Of a stretch of 11,411 nucleotides of DNA, positions 1-9,361 are shown piece after piece; the first letter of the stretch is position 1; the number at the start of each line of letters is the position of its first letter. Both the position numbers and the translations under genes were made by a program. The DNA comes from Isotricha intestinalis (taxonomy: Eukaryota; Ciliophora; Litostomatea; Vestibuliferida; Isotrichidae). The stretch spans positions 1 to 11,411 of the forward strand of contig JAJJLU010001034.1 of NCBI GenBank assembly GCA_023807065.1, in the 5' to 3' direction. A model generated the notes under the pieces. The model made no database searches. It worked only from the letters and a program-made list of their open reading frames with translations, and was not told the origin of the DNA.

Positions 1-2594
1 GAGATTCTTTTAATTCAAATGGAAAAATAAAATGAGAAAACAAATTTGATTTAGAATATGAATGTTGTTATAAAATAATTAAAAGTTTTACTTCTTCAAA
101 TTCAATTGGTTTTAACATAATATAGGAATATAATCAGGTGATGATACTTCAATTGATAATATTTATAAAACTAATAATATTAATATTTTACATAATGAAT
201 ATATTTTCAATACTTAATATTCAACTTCTCAAAGTGATGAATTTTCTACTTATATTATTAAAGTTTCATATGATTTAATTTTTTGTTTTTGATAGTATTT
301 TATGGGATATAACTATTTTAAATGAAGATAAAAATTTAGAAATTTAAAATGAAGCGGGTGAATTATATAATTTGTATAGTTCTTAGTTCTTCCTCTTTGA
401 AAGATATAAAAATAACATTTAAAATTACTCCTAAAACTTCAATCAATGATTTTTATGCATTTAAAGTTAATATTCCTATCAACTTTAATTCAACAAATCA
501 TATCTTAATATAATGAATATTTTACAATAACATCTTTATAAATATATGTTACTTTGCAATTCCAATAATGGAATACAAAAGTATTACTCATATTTCTTTT
601 TATACAATAAATGAAGAATAACCAAATACTGAAAAACCGATTTTTTCAATTGAACAAATAAATTATTGAGAATTAAATATAAAAGGAACTAAAAGTAATT
701 CTACTGAAAAAGGAAATTCAATAATAAATAATTTATAAAAAGTGATTGTGTTCAATATAATATTTCAAAATTAACTTTTAATATTAACGGAAGAAATAAA
801 ATTTTGATTAATAAATATCATCATATTCAACAAGAATTTAAGTTATAATTCTGATTATATAATTCAATATGAAAATAATTTTAATGTTACACAATTTAAA
901 ATTCCTAAATCAATTTTATAATTTAATGAATTTATTCATATTAATAATGGAGGAAATATTAATTATCCTAATTATAATATTGAATCAATTAATAATATAT
1001 GTATTGGACATAATATTAAAGATTAAAATGAAAAAAATATATATTTATTTTAATTCTAATAATCGAAAAATTTATTAAAATATAAAATATCTCCAAATGA
1101 ACATTTAAATATTCATTATTTTGATATTTCAAGAAAATATATTTTAAGATATAATAAACTTAATGGATGATTTATTTTCCCTATTTTAGTTTATTTATAG
1201 TTTCTAAAGATTTAAATAATGATTTTAATGATTGTATTACAATTTATAATAATGAAATAAAAACTTCATTTAATGTATTGGAAGTGACTCAAAAATTATT
1301 TATATCAAAAATTATCTAACTTTATAATTTAAATGAAGGAGATTATAATTTTTACTGAAAATAATATATATAATTTAACAATTTCAAATTGGAAATTTAT
1401 CAAAGAAAAATATATTTATATAAATATTAGATGATAAATCTAATTTTAATGATGTGGAAATTTTTTAAACACAAAATTTGAAGATAAATATGAAGAATAG
1501 GAAAATAAACAAGAAGAAGAGAATAATATATATAATGAAGAAGAAAGAAAAAAAGATGGTTAAATAATAGAAAGCTCAAATTTTGAAATAATATATAATA
1601 TTCATGAAACATTATCAAAAGAATCAAAAAAACATTCATTATATTATCCAATAAGATTATTATATGTGAATAAAGTAACAGGCTTTAGTTTCAAAAACAA
1701 ATAATAATAATAATCAAAATGGAATATTAATAAGTTTCTTATAAAATAAATATATTATAACAATTATAAAAATGAAAAAGATTTTACTTAAGCGTCAAAA
1801 ACAAGGGAAATAGAAAAAATACAATACATTCATATAGTTTTTGAAAAACTTAATTTTTAATATTTCAACAATAAATATATTAAGAGTATATTATATACTA
1901 TTGAATTTAAAAAATTAAGATTTCTAAATAAAAGAAAACTTGAAGAATTTTAAATATTAATAGAAATAAAATATGAAATATCAGAATCAATAAATAATTT
2001 CCTAATTTACATTTTAAATTTCTTCTCAATTTTATATAGAAACAATAGAACGTGAAAATAATGGAAATAAATATAAAAATTATACAATTATTAAATCAAT
2101 TAACATCAACAAAGAGTTTTTTATGATTTATTGTATTAAATTTTATAATAAGTAAATTGATATTGAAAATTTAATTGCTACATTAAATAAACCAAAATCA
2201 TATAAAATATATCAAATATCATCTTCTTTAGTTTTAAATTTAAGAAGAATTGATTACTTTTAATATATTTTGAAATGATTTTTCTTCTAGATATTATTTT
2301 ATTGAAGTTTTTATAATTACTATTGATGAACAAATTATTGCTTATGATTTAATAATTTATAAACTTATTAATGAGATTAAATATGATGAAACTGTTATTA
2401 TTGAAGAAGAAAAAAAAAATAGTTTTAGTCATTATCTGATTTATTATTATTGTTTTTACATTTGTTTTGTTTGTTAAATTACTTTGGAATAAAAATAAGA
2501 AAGTAATCATAAATATAATGATTTAAGGAATGAACATGATAATAATTCTAGTGAAAATAATTTAGATAATAGTTTGAAAATTCCAAAAAAGTAA
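1..2594 (+). pseudogene. Decayed gene for a large single-pass membrane protein, 5' end outside window
   Basis: No long ORF survives, but coding-like stretches follow one another in shifting frames on the plus strand: 134-289 (one TAA), 400-510 (no stop), 583-735 (TAA, TGA), 732-845 (no stop), 847-1050 (two TAA), 1474-2052 (nine TAA, one TAG), then pieces to 2594. Codon choice (AAT, GAA, GAT, ACT, CCT) resembles the intact genes, and the stretch is richer in G and C than the spacer at 2595-2823. Near the 3' end, 2419-2475 encodes about 19 hydrophobic residues (Ile/Val/Leu/Phe, one TGA), followed by Lys/Asn-rich sequence and a short polar Asn/Ser tail ending in TAA at 2592-2594. This is the layout of a type I membrane protein with a large Asn-rich outer part. 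The start is left of the window, so a signal peptide cannot be judged. I recognise no family. Decay, not an alternative code, is preferred because frame changes are numerous and the neighbouring genes are clean. Confidence 0.7.
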
Positions 2595-2823
2595 TATCAT
2601 CTTTAATTTTTTTTTCAATATTTTATTGAATATATAATTTAATTTTATTTTGAAGTTTTATTTTATAATTATTCCATTAGAAAATTTTTAATTAAAATAT
2701 TTTAATTCTAATAATATTTCTAATATATTATTTTTTTCCTTCAACAACAATAAATAAATTATTATTATATATAACAAATATTTTAATTAATTTTTGCAAA
2801 ATTCCATTTTAAAAAAATTAAAA

Positions 2824-4575
2824 ATGTCATCTAAACTAGAAGAACTAGATCAAATAACAGCAACAAGTTTATTAGAAGATTTAAAAAATTCAGAAACAAA
2901 AATAAAAATAAATGCAGTTCACAATTTAAGAGGAATATCATTTGCATTAGGAAGAGAAAGAACAAGAAAAGAATTATTACCATATTTAATAAGTTGTATA
3001 GAAGAAGAAGAGGATGAAACTTTAATAGAATTAGCTAAAATTTGTTCAAATTTTTTAGATTATATAGGAGGAAAACAATATTCAAAAGAATTATTTAATA
3101 TTATTGAAAATTTATTATCAATTGATGAAAATAATGTAAGAAAAGAATCAATTAATTCTCTTAAAAATATTATTAAACAAATTGGAAATATTAATGAAGT
3201 TGAAAATGATATAATGGAAATTTTAAATAATTTAAATGAAAAAAAAACTTTTAATAGTGAAATTAGTTGTTTAGGAATTATTGTTGCTTTTTATTCTGAA
3301 TTTAATAAAGAAAATAAAATTAAATGTTTTGAATTAATAATTCAATATTTATTAAATGATTCAATAAATTTAAAAAGAGAATTAATGAATTCAATTCCTT
3401 TAATTTCTCAATATTTATCTCAAGTATATATTGAAAAAATAATAAATATTAGTTACATTGATAAAAATGAAATTTCAAAAATTGGAATAATGGATATTTT
3501 AATATCTTTAGAAAATCATTCTAATTTAATGCAAATGATGGATTTTATTAATAACATAATTATCAAATTATCAAATGATCAAAATTATAAAGTTAAAATG
3601 GCAGTTGCAGATAAAATATATTTAATTTTAAAATTTAAAAATTGCCCAAATAATATTAAACAAAATTCAATAGATATTTATTCTAAATTGTTAGAATCTC
3701 AAGAACCAGAAATAAGAAATGTATGTTGTCAAAGAATAGAAGAAATAACAAAAATATTATATCAAGAAGAAAACTTTGATAAAATTTTAATAAGTTTAAA
3801 AAAATTAGAAAAAGAAACAACACCATATATAAGAACATCATTATCAAATAATATATTAAAAATATCTCCTTTAATAGGAACAAAGAAAACAAATGAATAT
3901 ATATTTCCAATATTTTTAAATTTAATAAAAGATGAAAATAATGATATAAGAATGATATTAATAAAATCATTAGAATTATTAACAGGAATAATAAATATAG
4001 ATATGATAATTCAAGGGATAATAACTTCAATAATAGAAATAAGTTCAAATAAATCTTGGAGAATAAGAATTCAAATAATTGAACTTATTCCTATTTTAGC
4101 AAAAATTTTTGATAAAAATATATTTATGGATAATATTTTTGGTATTTGTATTACTTTATTAACTGATCCTGTTTTTGCAATAAGAGAACAAAATTTAAAA
4201 TTAATGAAGAAATTATATGTTAAATTAAAATCTAATGATTTTGAAAAAAGATTAATTGAAAAATTAATTGATATGACTCAAAGTACTAGTTATTTAATTA
4301 GAAATACTGTTGCTTTATTTATTGATAATTTCTGCTTTATGGATAATAATGATAAAATTGAAGATTATATTGTTTTCATTGAAAATCATTTATCAAAATT
4401 ATTATTTAAATTATGTAATGATAAAATTTCTAATGTTAGAATTAATTGTGCGAGTTCTTTAGTAAATATGAAAAAAATAACTAATAATAAAGATATTTTA
4501 GAACAAATAAATAATAAAATTAATATTTTAATGAAAGATCCTGATAAAGATGTTGTTATTATGCTAAAAAAATAA
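2824..4575 (+). CDS. PPP2R1A: PP2A scaffold (A/PR65) subunit, HEAT-repeat protein
   Basis: This is a 583-residue HEAT-repeat solenoid matching the scaffold subunit of protein phosphatase 2A (human form 589 residues). That subunit holds the catalytic C and regulatory B subunits together in cytosol and nucleus. Family signatures seen by eye are ALGRERTRKELLPYL at residues 41-55 (human ALGVERTRSELLPFL), the repeat around Trp412 (KSWRIRIQIIELIPILAK, human KWRVRLAIIEYMPLLAG), an AIRE motif in the following repeat, and a C-terminal repeat ending in a DPDKDV loop like human DQDVDV. The whole protein is regular helix pairs with Asp/Asn-rich turns, as expected for about 15 HEAT repeats. The first ATG at 2824 gives the family N-terminus; the frame is open upstream only to a TTG at 2794, which is an unlikely start. 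No introns or internal stops; terminator is TAA. The 3' end faces the convergent gene at 4850-5935 across 274 AT-rich bases. Confidence 0.95.
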   Translation: MSSKLEELDQITATSLLEDLKNSETKIKINAVHNLRGISFALGRERTRKELLPYLISCIEEEEDETLIELAKICSNFLDYIGGKQYSKELFNIIENLLSIDENNVRKESINSLKNIIKQIGNINEVENDIMEILNNLNEKKTFNSEISCLGIIVAFYSEFNKENKIKCFELIIQYLLNDSINLKRELMNSIPLISQYLSQVYIEKIINISYIDKNEISKIGIMDILISLENHSNLMQMMDFINNIIIKLSNDQNYKVKMAVADKIYLILKFKNCPNNIKQNSIDIYSKLLESQEPEIRNVCCQRIEEITKILYQEENFDKILISLKKLEKETTPYIRTSLSNNILKISPLIGTKKTNEYIFPIFLNLIKDENNDIRMILIKSLELLTGIINIDMIIQGIITSIIEISSNKSWRIRIQIIELIPILAKIFDKNIFMDNIFGICITLLTDPVFAIREQNLKLMKKLYVKLKSNDFEKRLIEKLIDMTQSTSYLIRNTVALFIDNFCFMDNNDKIEDYIVFIENHLSKLLFKLCNDKISNVRINCASSLVNMKKITNNKDILEQINNKINILMKDPDKDVVIMLKK

Positions 4576-4849
4576 AAAATATAAATATGTTATATTAATT
4601 AAATATTATATTTTAATGTTTCAATAATATGATAAAAAAAATAAAATAAATCATTTATTAATTTATTTTTTTTTTAATATTATTATTATGTTAAGATAGC
4701 TCATTAAGAAATAAAATTATATGTTTAAATTTTAAAAATATTAATGATTTTTAATTAAATTATTAAAGCATTGAAATATTGATTTTTTATTAATATTATG
4801 TATGATACTAGTTTACTTTTTGTTTAATTATTAATGTTTATTCGTTTAT

Positions 4850-5935
4850 TTATTTTTTGGTTTTTTTTTTGTTTTTTTTTATTTTTGACTTCAAAAGAGA
4901 ATTTTTCATTTCTTCATATAATTCAGTTAAATTTTCTATATTATTTTCTTCTGAATTATCTATTCTCATTCTTAAAATTTCAATTTCTTTTTGAAGAGAT
5001 CTTATTAATTTAGATTGTTCATTTCTAATATTTTCAGATTCATAAATTTGTTTTTTTAATAATTCACTTTGAGAAAATAATTTTTTATTATATTCAACTA
5101 ATTGATTATAATTTTCATTTTTTTTTGAAATAATTTTGATTTTATTTTCTAAAGAAATAATATTTTGATTTTCAGAAGCAATTTTTTCTCTTTGTAAATC
5201 ATATTTATTTTTAAGTTCTAAATATTTTTCTTTATAAACAGATTTTTTCTTTGAAGAAGAAGAATTTTTTCTAATGTAATTTTTTTTTTTAGAACTTAAA
5301 TTTGAATTATAAGAATCATTTAATGAAGAAAAAGAATTATCAATATTTATTTTTTTTCTTTTTTTGGAATAATTTTTTTTTTTATTAGAATAACTTTTTG
5401 GAAATATTATTTCTTTATTTGTTTCACTTACACTTCTTTTTATTTTACTATTAAACTGATATAATTGTTTTTGAACTTGTTCCATTTCATTTTTTAATTC
5501 TAAATATTTGATATTATTTTTTTCAATATTATTAATGTCCATTTTAATCATATTTTTTTCAGGAATTTTTTCTTCTTTTTTTATAATATTATTCATAATA
5601 TTATTCTTTATATTATCTTTTTTAATTTGTTTCTCATTAATATTTTTACTAGTATTATTCATAAAAGAATATTCTTCATTTTTTTTTAACTGTTCAATTA
5701 AATTTTTCAAAGCAGAACTTTTAGGTCTATAACTATTATTATTAGAATTATTAGTATTTAAATATTCATTTTTTAAATTTTTATTATCTGAATATTGATA
5801 ATTTTTATTAATTTCATTAATATTATTATTTATTTTCTTTTCATTAAAAGTTATTTTTTCAACTTCATTTAATCCACTTGATAAAATATCATCTATGCAT
5901 TTTTCTTCATCGTTGCTTAAAGGTTCTCCATACAT
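4850..5935 (-). CDS. Coiled-coil protein, unrecognised
   Basis: This is a 361-residue acidic-to-basic protein with no family I can name. Residues 1-25 (MYGEPLSNDEEKCIDDIL...) are acidic and Cys-containing. Residues 30-140 are Asn/Lys-rich and low complexity, with a short helical island near 70-90 (RPKSSALKNLIEQLKKNEEY). A second possible helix lies at about 140-165. Residues 170-232 are Ser/Lys-rich with poly-Lys blocks. A long coiled coil runs from about 233 to 345, including SQSELLKKQIYESENIRNEQ. The C-terminus is a Lys cluster (349-361). There is no signal peptide or membrane segment. Such coiled-coil proteins in protists are often centrosomal, basal-body or cytoskeletal, but that is inference from architecture only. 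It starts 46 bases from the divergent coiled-coil gene at 5982, so the two may share a promoter. The start is the first ATG, preceded by A-rich sequence; the stop is TAA. Confidence 0.85.
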   Translation of the reverse strand: MYGEPLSNDEEKCIDDILSSGLNEVEKITFNEKKINNNINEINKNYQYSDNKNLKNEYLNTNNSNNNSYRPKSSALKNLIEQLKKNEEYSFMNNTSKNINEKQIKKDNIKNNIMNNIIKKEEKIPEKNMIKMDINNIEKNNIKYLELKNEMEQVQKQLYQFNSKIKRSVSETNKEIIFPKSYSNKKKNYSKKRKKINIDNSFSSLNDSYNSNLSSKKKNYIRKNSSSSKKKSVYKEKYLELKNKYDLQREKIASENQNIISLENKIKIISKKNENYNQLVEYNKKLFSQSELLKKQIYESENIRNEQSKLIRSLQKEIEILRMRIDNSEENNIENLTELYEEMKNSLLKSKIKKNKKKTKK

Positions 5936-5981
5936 TTATTAATATAATTTAAATTTATTTTTTTTTCAAATTATAAAAATA
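5936..5981. promoter_or_regulatory. 46-bp divergent intergenic spacer, presumed bidirectional promoter
   Basis: The start codons of the divergent genes at 4850-5935 (minus) and 5982-7907 (plus) are separated by only 46 bases made almost wholly of A and T, with one C at 5967 and a run of T before it. Whatever starts transcription of both genes, and both 5' leaders, must fit here or extend into the opposite gene. No specific factor site can be named; TATA-like strings are uninformative at this AT content. Confidence 0.5.
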
Positions 5982-7907
5982 ATGTCTAATAGTGAAGTAC
6001 AAACTCAAGTTAATGGAGTTGAAATTGATATGAATTCTTTATTTAATTTCAATTATAATTTTGATATATTAAAATTTGTTCTTCAAAGCTTGTTAAAATC
6101 ACAGAAAACTTTAGAAGAACAAATAAATATTTTAATTAATGATAATGTTGATAAAGGAAAATATATTTCTTCTATTGAAAAAGAATTAATTGAAACTAAA
6201 TTATTTATGGAAAAAGAACCTACAAAAATTAAATTATTATTAGAAAGAAGAGAAAAAGTAAAAAATAAAAAATTTAAACCAATTATTCAAATAAATGAAA
6301 ATTTATCTCCTTTAAATATAAATCCTAAAAATATTATTTCTCCTTCAGCAAGTCAAAATAAATCTAAAGAAAGTAGTAATAATACAAACAATAGTAATTT
6401 TTCAAAACAAGATTTTTTAAATCAAACTTTTAATATAAATAATAGCAATCAAGAAATAAAAAATATAAAAGAGAAAATGAATTTATTTGAAAAAGAAATT
6501 GAAGATATAAAAAATAATATAAATATATCCATTAACAATTCAACTCAAAAAGTAGAAGATAAACTTTATGAAAAAATAAATGAATCTATAGATAATTTTA
6601 AAATTGAAAACATGAAAGAAAGAGAAGAAAAAAATGAAAAAATAAATAATCAAATAAAAGAAATTTCAGAATCATTTCCTTTAACAATTAATCAAAAAAT
6701 AAAACCAATAAATGAAAATATTGATAATGTAAAAACAGATATAATAAATCTTGAAAATGATTTAAATTCAAAAAATTCTCAATTAGAAAGAAGTGTACAA
6801 GAATTAAAAAATAAAATATCAAATATAGTAAATAAAATAAAAGATATTAATGAAAAATTCAATTATTATTCTTCATTATCAGAACTTGAGAAAACAAAAG
6901 AAGAAATGAAACAAAATTTAGAAAATGAAATAACAAATATTAAAATAGAAAATTCAGTGCAAAAAAAATCTTTAGAAAAATTAAAAATTCAAGTTTTAGA
7001 ATTTTTAAATGATCAAACAGATCATGATGAAATTCAAAATTTAAGAAAAAAATTCGAATCAATAATGTCAACAATATATTTATTACAAGATTTTACAAAA
7101 GAATATTATCAAAAAGAAAAAGAAAAACCAATTTTTGATCCTTCTAAATTTTTAAATATAAATCAATTTAATGATTATAAAATAGGAATAATAAAACAAT
7201 TAGATAAAACAAAAAATTTATTTGAAGAAACAAAAAATCAAATATCAGAAATAAATGATAAAGAATTAAAGAATAAAATATCATTTCGTGAATTAAAAGA
7301 ATTAGAAGATTCTTTATTAATCAAATTAGAAGATTTAAAAATAATATTTTCCCAGAAATACATAGATAAAAAAGAAATGAATAAAAATATGAAAAATATA
7401 GAACAACAAATTAAACAAATAATAGAAATGAATAAAAAAAATGAAAAAAATGAAAATAATTGGTTATTATCTAAAAAACCTTATGGTCATTTATGTGCAT
7501 CATGTGAATCATATTTAGGAGATTTAAAAGAAAATATTCAATATATTCCTTGGAATAAATATCCTATTAAAGATCCTAATGATAAATTATATAGAATTGG
7601 AGCAGGCTTTTCTAAAATGTTATCTATTGTTTCTGTTGATAATAATAATAAAGATAATTTAAATCATAGTTATAGTACTAATAATATTAATTTTAATAAA
7701 AATAAAAATATTAAAGATTTTAATGCTAATATTAATATTAATATTAGTGATTATAATAATTCTATTCAAGAAGAACAAGATAAAGGTTTACCTAAAATTC
7801 CTAACTTTAAAAAAAAATTCGAAGATGGAAAAGATGAAATTGTTAATTCACCTTTTGAAGAAAAAATTATTAAAGAAGATGAAGAAAATGAAAAACCAAA
7901 AATGTAA
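5982..7907 (+). CDS. Large coiled-coil protein with C-terminal CASC/GFSKML domain
   Basis: This is a 641-residue protein. Residues about 26-95 form a helical N-terminal segment (DILKFVLQSLLKSQKTLEEQ). Residues 105-155 are Ser/Asn-rich linker. Residues about 155-490 are mostly heptad-like coiled coil, broken near 380-400 by a Pro-containing stretch (EKPIFDPSKFLNINQFNDYK). Residues about 494-551 are distinct: Trp494, a SKKPYG motif, a CASC pair (Cys505, Cys508), an IPWNKYPIKDPND segment and GAGFSKMLS. From memory, a similar block (CASC, W-N-K-x-P-x-(K/R)-D-P, GFSKML) recurs in uncharacterised coiled-coil proteins of ciliates and other protists; I could not check this. The tail from about 552 is Asn-rich, then Lys/Glu-rich. 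No signal peptide or membrane segment. A cytoskeletal or ciliary role is plausible but inferred. The start ATG follows the 46-bp divergent spacer; the stop is TAA, 152 bases before the EED gene. Confidence 0.88.
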   Translation: MSNSEVQTQVNGVEIDMNSLFNFNYNFDILKFVLQSLLKSQKTLEEQINILINDNVDKGKYISSIEKELIETKLFMEKEPTKIKLLLERREKVKNKKFKPIIQINENLSPLNINPKNIISPSASQNKSKESSNNTNNSNFSKQDFLNQTFNINNSNQEIKNIKEKMNLFEKEIEDIKNNINISINNSTQKVEDKLYEKINESIDNFKIENMKEREEKNEKINNQIKEISESFPLTINQKIKPINENIDNVKTDIINLENDLNSKNSQLERSVQELKNKISNIVNKIKDINEKFNYYSSLSELEKTKEEMKQNLENEITNIKIENSVQKKSLEKLKIQVLEFLNDQTDHDEIQNLRKKFESIMSTIYLLQDFTKEYYQKEKEKPIFDPSKFLNINQFNDYKIGIIKQLDKTKNLFEETKNQISEINDKELKNKISFRELKELEDSLLIKLEDLKIIFSQKYIDKKEMNKNMKNIEQQIKQIIEMNKKNEKNENNWLLSKKPYGHLCASCESYLGDLKENIQYIPWNKYPIKDPNDKLYRIGAGFSKMLSIVSVDNNNKDNLNHSYSTNNINFNKNKNIKDFNANININISDYNNSIQEEQDKGLPKIPNFKKKFEDGKDEIVNSPFEEKIIKEDEENEKPKM

Positions 7908-8059
7908 AATATATTTATTTAATTTTATAGAATGAAAATTTTTAAAAAACAAAAAAATGATTAGTAATATTTGAATTTATAAATAAACAATAATTCAATT
8001 ATTTTTTTTGAGAATATTATTTTTAAAAATAAATAATAATTTAAATAATTTAAATTAAA

Positions 8060-9361
8060 ATGAGTAAAAAAGAAGAAGAAAAACCAAAAGAAGAAAATAT
8101 AAATCCAAATCAGATAATTCTTCAACCAATAGATGAAAATGGAAAAGAATTTGTAGAATATTATGATTCAGACGATGAAAAATATACAAAATATTTATGT
8201 AACTACGATCCTAAAAATGCTTTTCCAAAGACAATAGAATATCCAAATCAAAAAAATTTTGAAAAAAATACAAAAGAAAATATAAATAATAAAAATAATG
8301 AAAAAATAAAATATAATTTAGATTATATTTCAAAATTAGATTTTGGAAATACAATAATATATGATTTATCAATAGAAGGCAATTTACTTTTGGTGGTTGG
8401 CGGTGAATATTTAAAAATATATAATATAGAAGATAATTATAAATTAATATCTTCAAATTTAATAAAAACAGAAATATTATATTGTTTATCAACTCAATCA
8501 TTGGATAATAATAATTTAATAGCATCAATAGGAGGAAAAAATTGTATAATAAGAATAATAGATATAATAGAAAATAAGGAAATAAATCAATTAATAGGAA
8601 ATAAAAATGAAATTTATTGTTTGAAATTTTCAAATAAAGATAAAAATATATTATTAAGTGGAAGTAAAGATATAACAATAAGATTATGGAATATAATCTC
8701 AGGAAAGCAAATTTGTATTTTTGGAGGACCTCAAAGTCATAAAGCAGAAATATTATCAATTGATTGGCATATAAGTGGAAATTATATTGTTTCAAGTGGA
8801 ATTGATAATTCAATTAAAATTTGGGATTTATCAATTCCAAAAATTAGAAGTCGAATTGATAAATCTTTAAAAAATGAAAATTTTAAAACTTTAATTAAAA
8901 CCAGAAGTATTTTTTCTTGTAATTCTATTCATGATAATTATATTGATTGTGTTAAATTTAATGGAAATTTTATTATTTCTAAAAGTGTTACTGGTGTTAT
9001 TAGAGAATGGATTCCTATATTTAATCCTGAAGGAGATTCTTTCTATATTATTAATACTTATTGTTATCAAATTAAAGATAAAATTTGGTATGTTAAATTC
9101 CTTTTTGAAGAAGAGAAAAAAATCATTGTTGTTGGTAATGATTTAGGACGTATTTTTATTTATAAAACTGAAAGTGAAAATGATATCAATGATAAAGAAT
9201 ATGTTGAACCTAATTCTATTTTTGATATAAAACAAGAATCTATTGTTAGAGCTATTGGATTTTCTCAATTTTATAATCTATTTTTTTTCGGTGCTAATAA
9301 TGGAGATATTATTATTGCTAAGTTATATGAAACTAAATTAAATCTAAAGAAAAAAATATAA
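8060..9361 (+). CDS. EED: EED/ESC homologue, WD40 subunit of Polycomb repressive complex 2
   Basis: This is a 433-residue WD40 propeller, close to human EED (441). EED binds trimethylated H3K27 and activates the E(z)/EZH methyltransferase in the nucleus. Family features beyond generic WD40 are IIRIID at 163-168 (human IIRIIN), LLSGSKDITIRLWNI at 198-212 (human LLSVSKDHALRLWNI), IFGGPQSHKAEILSIDW at 220-236 (human IFGGVEGHRDEVLSADY), SIHDNYIDCVKF at 289-300 (human DIHRNYVDCVRW), the ISKS loop at 306-309 and DKIWYVKF at 340-347 (human DIWYMRF). By-eye alignment puts Phe95, Tyr141, Trp343 and Tyr344 at the human cage residues Phe97, Tyr148, Trp364 and Tyr365. Residues 1-90 are a Lys/Glu/Asn-rich arm before the first blade. 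In ciliates PRC2 silences transposons and guides genome rearrangement, so such a role is a reasonable inference. No intron; first ATG used; stop TAA. It lies in tandem with the upstream coiled-coil gene. Confidence 0.93.
   Translation: MSKKEEEKPKEENINPNQIILQPIDENGKEFVEYYDSDDEKYTKYLCNYDPKNAFPKTIEYPNQKNFEKNTKENINNKNNEKIKYNLDYISKLDFGNTIIYDLSIEGNLLLVVGGEYLKIYNIEDNYKLISSNLIKTEILYCLSTQSLDNNNLIASIGGKNCIIRIIDIIENKEINQLIGNKNEIYCLKFSNKDKNILLSGSKDITIRLWNIISGKQICIFGGPQSHKAEILSIDWHISGNYIVSSGIDNSIKIWDLSIPKIRSRIDKSLKNENFKTLIKTRSIFSCNSIHDNYIDCVKFNGNFIISKSVTGVIREWIPIFNPEGDSFYIINTYCYQIKDKIWYVKFLFEEEKKIIVVGNDLGRIFIYKTESENDINDKEYVEPNSIFDIKQESIVRAIGFSQFYNLFFFGANNGDIIIAKLYETKLNLKKKI

Noticed and set aside
869..1078. 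69-residue ORF on the plus strand
   Set aside because: Its Ile/Leu/Asn-only composition is the out-of-frame shadow of the coding-like frame at 847-1050.
1..2594. Reading the left region as an intact gene with reassigned stop codons
   Set aside because: The frame must also change many times, TGA occurs as well as TAA and TAG, and the six neighbouring genes use the standard code without any in-frame stops.
1..2594. Programmed frameshifting at stop codons, as in Euplotes
   Set aside because: The frame changes do not sit at a consistent slippery AAA-stop motif, and no intact gene here needs a shift.
4694..4730. Possible tRNA A-box (TAGCTCATTAAG)
   Set aside because: No B-box or cloverleaf follows; the sequence downstream is A/T only.
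4576..4849. AATAAA strings as polyadenylation signals between the convergent genes
   Set aside because: At this AT content AATAAA occurs everywhere, so its presence is not evidence.
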